DNA from: a virus
Direction: 5' to 3' (one strand)
Length of the DNA: 22,042 bases
Virus record (IMG/VR): IMGVR_UViG_3300033571_032329
Span: 1 to 22,042 of that record
The first letter of the stretch is position 1; every line of letters begins with the position of its first letter. Below, in pieces: positions 1 through 7,100 of this stretch. The notes beneath the pieces were generated by a model, which did not search any database, was not told the DNA's origin, and saw only the letters and a list, made by a program, of their open reading frames with translations. The position numbers and the translations under genes are program-made.

Positions 1-1
1 C

Positions 2-433
2 GGCGAAATCGGCGGCGACGTCGAGTTCAACATGGGCCTCCAGGAAGCGGAGTTCCGCGGACAGCACAACTTCCCGATTGCGAAGGCGTTCTTCGGCGGG
101 AACCTCACCATCGGCGCACGTGGCGTCGAGCTTGACTTCGACAACCTGGAGCGATTCTGGGCCGAGACGTCGACTTCGACCGGCGGCAACGATGTTTACA
201 CGGTTGACTACGACACCCAGCCTTATCCGCTGTACGTGAAGATGGTCCACAACCGCACGGACGTCATCGGCGAGACGGTAACGATTCACGTTTGGAAGGC
301 ATATGCCCCAACCCTGAACTTCCCGTTCACCCGCGAAGACATCTCGAAGACGGACATCGACTTCGTGGCGATCTCGGACAGCACCCTCACGGGCGCTGCC
401 AACCAGATCATCCGCGTCGAGGTCTCGCAGTAA
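2..433 (+). CDS. Major tail (tube) protein, 5' end missing
   Basis: The open frame runs in from the window edge, reading GEIGGDVEFNMGLQ, so the ATG at 32 is probably internal and the true start lies upstream. About 143 residues are visible. The predicted role is the tail tube subunit that polymerises around the tape measure. Support comes mainly from position, directly before a frameshifting chaperone pair and a tape measure gene, and from a beta-rich, soluble sequence with no membrane segments. I do not recognise a diagnostic motif. The gene is clearly more G+C-rich than the tape measure and uses CGN codons for Arg, as expected for a highly expressed virion protein. It ends in tandem in-frame stops, TAA TAG (431-436), and a strong terminator follows. 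It could instead be another minor virion protein. Confidence 0.7.
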   Translation, partial: GEIGGDVEFNMGLQEAEFRGQHNFPIAKAFFGGNLTIGARGVELDFDNLERFWAETSTSTGGNDVYTVDYDTQPYPLYVKMVHNRTDVIGETVTIHVWKAYAPTLNFPFTREDISKTDIDFVAISDSTLTGAANQIIRVEVSQ

Positions 434-459
434 TAGTCTGATCTGGAGAGATCCGGAAA

Positions 460-491
460 CCCCCTGTGGCGAAAGCCGCAGGGGGTTTTTT
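460..491 (+). terminator. Intrinsic (rho-independent) terminator after tail tube gene
   Basis: An 11-bp stem pairs 460-470 with 475-485. It includes one G-T wobble (467/478) and is closed by a GAAA tetraloop (471-474). A run of six T follows at 486-491. The hairpin lies 24 bases after the tandem stop codons. It would stop or attenuate transcripts of the abundant tube protein, so that the following tail genes are made at a lower level or from their own promoter. Confidence 0.93.
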
Positions 492-492
492 A

Positions 493-520
493 TTGTTTTT
501 TATCCTAAATGCCGTATAAT
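493..520 (+). promoter_or_regulatory. Sigma70-type promoter candidate for tail assembly operon
   Basis: A perfect TATAAT -10 box lies at 515-520. A weak -35 match, TTGTTT (493-498), sits 16 bases upstream, inside the T-rich tail of the terminator. It is placed between the terminator and the first chaperone gene, where a new transcript would be needed. The core GTATAATCA (514-522) recurs exactly before the lysin gene at 21498-21506. The weak -35 box means strength, or dependence on a phage activator, is uncertain. Confidence 0.6.
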
Positions 521-558
521 CATTAATGGCACAAGCCAAAGGGGGAATAGCGATATAT

Positions 559-563
559 AGGAG
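559..563 (+). promoter_or_regulatory. Ribosome binding site for first chaperone gene
   Basis: AGGAG ends nine bases before the ATG at 573. This is a clear Shine-Dalgarno match and fixes the start of the 91-codon chaperone frame. The second chaperone frame has no comparable site. Confidence 0.85.
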
Positions 564-572
564 ATACATAAA

Positions 573-848
573 ATGACGCAACTTACGGACATCAATACGT
601 CAAAGGCGCTCTCGCTCAATGACCTTGCGGACATCGAGGAGAAGTTTGGGTCGATTGATAAGGTGAACTTTAACTCGTTTGCGACGCTACGCTTTGTTCT
701 CTGGTTGGCTGACCGCAAGGTCAATCCAAACAAGACTGAGCGAGAGCTTGGTGAAGAGTTTGACATTAGCTCGCTCCAGGAGAAGGCAACTGCTCTGCTC
801 CAGGCAAGCGGACTACTTCCAGAAGAGGACGATTCGGGAAAAAAGTAG
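573..848 (+). CDS. Tail assembly chaperone, short (lambda gpG-like) form
   Basis: This is a small acidic 91-residue protein with a good ribosome binding site. It lies between the tail tube and tape measure genes, where siphophages encode the gpG/gpGT chaperone pair that binds the tape measure during tail assembly. The predicted structure is mostly helical, with conserved-looking segments LNDLADIEEKFG (residues 15-26) and FATLRFVLWLA (35-45). The acidic C terminus EEDDSGKK is encoded over a slippery GGGAAAAAAG run directly before the TAG stop. The next frame is open through this point, so most ribosomes should make this short form and a minority a longer fusion. Identification rests on position, size and the frameshift arrangement; no homology search was possible. 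Confidence 0.85.
   Translation: MTQLTDINTSKALSLNDLADIEEKFGSIDKVNFNSFATLRFVLWLADRKVNPNKTERELGEEFDISSLQEKATALLQASGLLPEEDDSGKK
836..845 (+). other. Programmed -1 ribosomal frameshift site
   Basis: The zero-frame codons are TCG GGA AAA AAG TAG. Two canonical X XXY YYZ heptamers overlap here: G GGA AAA (836-842) and A AAA AAG (839-845). The zero-frame stop follows immediately (846-848). The -1 frame is open across the site and continues to 1165. A slip at either heptamer gives the same residues (S-G-K-K-V) and the same 197-residue fusion. This matches the established lambda G/GT strategy, in which a slip makes a minority long chaperone. Efficiency cannot be judged from sequence. Confidence 0.88.
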
Positions 849-883
849 GGGGTACTGAAAAGTGGTCGGAGATTGACTGGGGT

Positions 884-1165
884 GTGATTATGGCTTCATA
901 CGCGGAGGCATTTGGATATACGCCAAAACAATTCCTTAGCCTAACACTACCCCAGCTCGCCGCCTTTGGAAGGTACGCGACAAAGCAGGAAGAAGATAGA
1001 AAAAAGAGAAAAAATTCAAGCGGCTCATCTTCTTCCAGCGGAAGCACGAGTAGCTCAATCTCCGACATTGCTCAGATGTTTGGTACCCCAGAGACAAAGT
1101 CGCGCCTTCGAAAGCAGGCTATAGAACAAGCCAAAAAAGTTAAAATGGAAAAGGTTTCTGAGTAA
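884..1165 (+). CDS. Tail assembly chaperone, downstream (T-like) frame; expressed as -1 fusion 573-1165
   Basis: The frame lies -1 to the preceding gene and is open back through the slippery run. The listed GTG start at 884 has no convincing ribosome binding site. The real product is most likely a 197-residue fusion beginning at 573, slipping at 836-845 and reading on as V-G-G-T-E-K-W-S-E-I-D-W. The best folded part reads SYAEAFGYTPKQFLSLTLPQLAAFGRYA, spanning about 896-979. After it comes a basic stretch, a Ser/Gly-rich linker (about 1012-1059) and a charged helical tail. In the lambda system the T part contacts the tail tube protein while the G part binds the tape measure. The TAA stop overlaps the tape measure ATG by one base, so the two are probably translationally coupled. 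Confidence 0.82.
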   Translation: MIMASYAEAFGYTPKQFLSLTLPQLAAFGRYATKQEEDRKKRKNSSGSSSSSGSTSSSISDIAQMFGTPETKSRLRKQAIEQAKKVKMEKVSE

Positions 1166-4100
1166 TGGCGGGAAAAATAACTGACCAGCAGATGGCAGTC
1201 TTTGTTGCTATCGTTATAAAAGACATAGTTACTAATCGCGGGATAAATATACCCCGCGGATCAAGTATGGACGCAAAAGCTGCCCAGAAAATAGCGCACG
1301 AGAGAGTCTCAAGCCAACTGCAAAACGCGGGACATGACATCAGTCCAGCAAAAGTTGCCAAATTGATCAAATCAAATGGTTTGGATACCGCAAAAGCAAG
1401 AGATGCCATCCTCAAGCCCGCGGCGCAAAAAATAAAAGCAGAAACAAAAGCAGCAAAAGAGGCCTCAGCCGACAAGAAAAAAGGCATTAGCCGAACTAAC
1501 GTAGCTTTTGCAAAAGATATAGCGGCAAAGCAAGCAAAAATTCCTTATCAGGCGCCAAAAAGGGCAGCAGATACCTCAAGTCGGGCAAGGGCAAAAATGC
1601 CAACCATTCCCCCGTTAACAAGAGCAGAATTGCGCCTTGCAAAAAGGCTATTCCCTGGAATTTCGGACAGCGATGCCAACAAACACAGAGAGCACATTAG
1701 GCCAGCTGTTCAGCGCGGCGCAAGTGCGGGTTCTGGAAACGGGCAACGAAGATCAGATAGATTTATCGAACGCGGATATCAAACATTAAAAGACTCTGCC
1801 ATTCCTGGCGTTAAGCAGGCCGCGCCAGCATCGATAATGAGAATGGCTACCGCAAAATATACTCCAACCCCTTCATCCGCAGCAGCAAAACGGGTTCCAA
1901 TCAACGGTCAGTCTGGCGAGCAGGGTACCGGATCAACTGCAAGAGGGACTAGGTACTTCACCGCAGATCAGGCCGCCTTTATGCGTTCGGATCCTCGTGC
2001 CGTTCGTCAATACATGAAACTGCGAAGGTCCGACGCTGGTCGAAGAATAACTATTACGCAAAGAATCCCCGGCTCGCAAAGCATACCTGCCAGGACTGTG
2101 AGCACGCCGCTTCGTGGCGCTGCTAGGGCGGGAAAAATTGTAGATCTCATAAGAACCGATAGGGCACAGAAAGCCATTCGGTTGAGAGAGGACGCAAAAA
2201 AAATAAAAGCACCAGAAAAGATTGATCCAGCAAACGCAAAGCAAGTGGCAAAGGCAGCTGGTGAGCGAGAAGCCGTCAGGCAAGTTATGGCCAACAATTC
2301 CCGGAGAGTAGACTCAACAAGAGGATACGTTGCGTCAAAGGAAATAATAGGATCGACAGAACATGCCTCAAGAATTGATGCAATAACCTCAAAATCAATT
2401 ACGGCAGGAACAAAAATCTTTGGCCCATCAGATGAAAAGGCAGATACCGCGGTAAGGGGATCGGCGGAGAAAGCATATGCCCACGCGGTTGAAAGGTTCC
2501 AGCAGGACATGGGCATAAAATCCACTGATATAAAAAACCCTCAGATACTAGCAAAAATAGACGAGAAATTTGCCTCACCGGAGTCGCATGCAGCCGTTAT
2601 ACGATCTAGCGTTGCCACAATGGGCGGAAAAGATACCAGAAAAATTTCCCAAAGAATTAGGGAACTTGCTGCAAGCAAGAGTCCCGCGGATCGGGCAATA
2701 GCTCAGCGGATAGCCGACGAGTACATGCCTGGAAAAATAAACGTTGCAAGGCTTTCTGCAGATGCAGACAGGAAAGAAAAAGAAAAGGCGAAGGAGCCGG
2801 TGAAATCTGTTGAGCCAAAAAAGGTATCGGCAAGAGCCAAGCAAAGAACTGAAGAATTTAAAAAGCATGATAAAGAGACCAAGCGAAGAGAAGCTGCTAA
2901 TAAGGCGGCAGGCAAAGGAGAAAAACCATATCCTAAAGTTAGCGGCGATAGGGCAACGTTAGCAAAAGCGGTTGGGTTGCGATCGCCAAATCAAACTAAG
3001 CCTGGGCTATCTGAAGGATATGCCCACAAAGGAATACTATCAAACCAGGACATTGTTGGCGCGGCAAAAGCTAGGGCTGCTGGTAGCAGCCCAGAAATAG
3101 CGGACCGCAAAATAATTGCCAACACCATAGCTAGCAAAGTTGCTGGTTCGCAGGCAGTTTCTGGCGCCCCAAAGGCAATACTTGAAGCTATGGCTGCAGA
3201 CCCAAAGATAGCTAAATTCTACCTTGGCGAAGGGGCAACTGCAATAACTGGCGTCAAGGGGAAAGATATCGAGCGGCAAATGACCCAGAAGGAAATCCTC
3301 GATGCCTTTGCCGCAAAGAATGCAGCCGCCGAAGGCAAGGCTCCAAAGCTGCCAAAATCAGGCAAGGCTCCGAAAGCGCCAAAGGCAGAGAAGGCCCCTG
3401 CGGCTAAGCCAGCAGTAAAGCCCAGCGCGGCAGCACCCGCTAAATCATCTTCTAAGCCAGCAGCGGCTTCTGGTGGCTCAGGTGGCGGAGCGCCAAAGGA
3501 TCGAAAACAAATTGCCATAGACAATATGAAGACACGCTATGGTATGGAAGGGGCAATGCAAGGGAAAATAAAAGCAATTGATGCCCATATAAAAAGCCAG
3601 GGAATTGATCCTGCGACAAGGAAGCAAATTCTTTCCAGAATAGAGGCAAACGTTAACGCAAAAGTTGCTGGCGGGATGAAGGAAACCGATGCCTGGAAAT
3701 CAATAGGCATGCTTGGGAAAAATCTTGCAGGAAGCGACAACATAAAGGCAATTGTACGCGAAGCAAAGGCAGGTCCTGGGGCAATAGAAAAAACCCTTAA
3801 TACCATTGCTCCCTCAGAAGTTGCCAAAATGGCAGTGCCACCTGCGGAAAAGAAACCAGCTGCGGCAAAAGTAACTGAAAAAGCAGCAACAAAGGCAGCT
3901 GAGAAAACAGAAACAAAGCCAGCTGCTCCAACGGTTGCCGCCAAGGCCACTCCAAAGCCAGAGGCTACCCCGAAGACTTCCCCGAAGGCAAAGACTTCCC
4001 AAAAGCCAGCCCAGAAGCCAGCGGCAAAGGCAGCGACGCAGAAGCCAATCCCGAAAGCCCAAACAAAACCAGTGGCTCAAAAGTCAGCGCCAAAAGCAGC

Positions 4101-7100
4101 CCCAAGGTCAGCGCCTAAAGAAGCCAAAAAGCCAGCCGCGGCAAAGGTAACTAAAAAAACAGCTCTTGGGGATAAGCCCGTTAGGCCGATGTCAAAAGAA
4201 AAGCAGATAGCTGCCCTTGCCGCCTCTCAAGGATATAGTAGCAATAGCGGTGCAGGAAAAGCCTACATGTCGCTTCTCAAGAAGGGCGTTGATCCAGCCA
4301 CAGCAAAAGGCATTGTCGAGGATGGAAAGAAGTCCGGAATAGCCGGAAAGCAGCTTGAGCGCTACGCAAATAACCGACAGCGGGGAATGGACCATGACAC
4401 CGCAAAAGCTGTAGCAACGGCCCGAAAGGCCAGCGCTACGGCTGCCAGCGCAAAGCAAGAGGCGCAAAAGCCGAGCTCCGCTGGCGTTGAAGCAAAACCT
4501 GCCCGCGGCGGAAAGGGCGGTGGCGGCAAGGGGGAAGGCGGAGGGGGCGGGAAGAATAGGCGTGGCGGCGGCGGTGGCGGCGGGCAAGGGCCACAGAGGC
4601 CAACGACAACTAATCGCGGCGACTATATGGCTAGCGGTGGCGGCGGTGGCGGTGGCGGTGGTAAGGGTGGCGGCAGATTCGATCCGTATAACCAGGGCGG
4701 AGCAATAGGCGGAGCCGGGCAACTTGCTGGCCAGATAACAAAGAGCGTTATCACCGCCCAAGTTATTGGAAAAGTTGGCGCAATCCTTGGGCAAATAACC
4801 GGCGGCCTCATTGGCTTCAATATGAAGATAGAAGAGGCTGGCGTTGCGTTCCAGACATTGTTCGAAAACGAACAGCGGGCAATGGGTACGTGGCAGGGCG
4901 ATTCCACAATGGCAAAGCTCAAGGCCGCAGATATAACAAAGCAGATCCAAAATTTTGCTAACGTTACGCCGTTTAGGTTCCCAGAGCTTGTAACCGCAGC
5001 CGAGCGCATGAAGGCGTTCGGCTTTGAGACAAAGACAATTCTACCTAACTTGCAAGCAATCGGTGACGCAGTCGCCGCACTTGGTGGAGAAGATGACAAG
5101 CTAAGAAGAATCACGTACGCACTTGGGCAAATGAAGCAAGCGGGCCGGGTATACCAGAACGACATGATGCAGTTGTCCAACGCGGGTATCGCCGGATACG
5201 AAATTCTTGGCAAGGGTCTCCTTAAGCAAATAATTGAAACGGGAAGAGTTACAATTGCCGGAACCGAAGGAATCATTGATAAAAATGCCTCCAACATAGA
5301 TCAGTCGGTAAACGACATTGTTGCAAAGCAGGGTGCTGGATATAAGGTCATCTCTGCAACCAGGCAAAAATATAACGATATGTTTGAGGCACTTGCACTC
5401 GCCCCAGTTGAGGCGATTAGAAGCTACACAAAGAAGGGAATCATCGAGGGTCACGCAGCAGCGAACACCATCATGCAGGGCCTTGAGACAACTTATCAGG
5501 GCGGAATGCGCAAGATGTCCAGGACAATGCAAGGCGCAATCTCCACAATGCAAGATACGTCGCAATACCTTATCGCACTTTCATTCAAACCTGCGTATGA
5601 CGGAATAAGAGACCTTTTCTATAAGGCCGGACAGTTCATGATGAAGGAGGGCGGGCAAAAAATTGCCAAATCTGTTGCAAAATCAATACAGCCACTTTCA
5701 GATACATTCTTTAGAGTTATACCAAAGATGGGGAAGCTATTCTCTAATATAGTTTCCGGAATAGCAAAACCGTTTATAAATCTCTACAAGGCCATGCAAA
5801 AGGTCAAGATAGACGGCCAGGGGATGATCACGTTCCTTACAAATAGACTCGGGAAGGGCGTTATGTTCCTTTCGGAGATATTTAAAAATAGGTTTGTTCA
5901 GGCAATCCTTGCCGCTGCGGTAGCGTTTAAGGTTCTTACTACGGTCATGGCCGCAAACCCAATAATAATTGTAATTTCTGGCGCCGTTATGGCCCTTGGC
6001 CAGCTCACTCAAGGAATAGACAAGCTTAAGAAGGCCGGTGGAATTAGCAAGATTGGCGAGATAGCTCCAAAAGATCAAAAGAGCGCCGCATTTGCAATAA
6101 GAATAAATGAGGCAATGTCCGGAATAGCAAGAACAATGCAGCGACTTAAATCTGGCGTTGGACCAGCTGCGCAAAGATTCTTTGAGGTGATAGTAACATC
6201 GATAACGGATCTTGGCACTGGATCAATTGACAGGGCAACAAAGATGATCTCCGCGTTCCTAACAACTACAACTGGAGTCCTTCAGTCCATTGCGCCGTAC
6301 ACTGGGGAGCTCGCTAAGCTTCTTGTTGCCTTCATAGGATTTAAGGTTGCCGCTGGTGGGGTCAACATGTTCGTTGGCGTGATAAACACTCTTGTTCTTG
6401 CGATAAGCTCACTTGCTGGCGCAATGATCCTCTTTAAGGGCGGCGGCATGAAGGGCATACTTGGCGGTCTCATGGAAAAGGGTGGAATCAGCAGGGCTGC
6501 TGGGCTTATCGGCAGGACTGGTGCGGCAACAAGATCGGGAATCATGTCTGCAGAGGCGGCATCGCCAATAGCAAAAATAACAGAGGCCGCAGCATCAACC
6601 GGTCAACCCGTGGGGAGAATAGGGCCAGGAAACATCCTTAAGCAGGGGAAAATGGCACTCCGGGCAATCTTTGGTAAGGGGCCAGAGGGAACCACGCTTC
6701 TTAGCGAAAAGGTTGCTGGCGCCGGTAGGGCAATAAAAGTCGGTGCACCAGCAGGCGAATATTCCGTAATAAAAACAGCAAAGACATTTGATGCCGCTGG
6801 TAGGCCAGTTGTTGGCGCCGCAACAAACATTGCCTCAAAAATAGAATTCACAAAACCGGCCTCTGGCATTGCAAAGTTTGCCGCTGGGGTTGGAAACATA
6901 TTTACCAAGGGGAAGGGCGCAGCTGGATTCTTTGCAACCCTTGGCGGCGGGATAAAAATTGTTGCCAAACAGTTTGGGATCTGGGGCGTTCTTGTCCCAA
7001 TCATAATTGACAATATTGGAAATATTATCAGGTTCATTGGATCGTTTATTGGCTTTATCTTTAAATTGATTAGCGGACTTGGCGGACTAATAAGTGCCCT

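Noticed and set aside
434-572. Possible small gene in the gap after the tail tube gene
   Set aside because: The gap is filled by a terminator, a promoter-like sequence and a ribosome binding site. No plausible + strand frame fits.
500-766. - strand frame of 88 codons over the chaperone gene
   Set aside because: It is a shadow of the chaperone frame, runs across the promoter region and has no recognisable features.
884-892. Independent translation start (GTG 884 or ATG 890) for the second chaperone frame
   Set aside because: There is no well-spaced ribosome binding site, and the frame is open back through a canonical slippery run. A -1 fusion explains it better.
849-1089. Seven-base complementarity between 849-855 and 1083-1089 as a frameshift-stimulating structure
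   Set aside because: The arms are about 230 bases apart with nothing else supporting a fold, so chance pairing is likely.
3935-4150. Arg/Gln/Pro-rich + strand frame of 71 codons
   Set aside because: It is a frame-shifted reading of the Lys/Ala/Pro repeats of the tape measure gene, which has the stronger coding case.
4192-5297. Long open frames on the - strand (252 and 224 codons)
   Set aside because: They lie opposite the Gly/Ala-rich part of the tape measure gene. Their translations are Pro- and Ala-rich by-products of the G/C pattern, and no ribosome binding site or family resemblance was seen.
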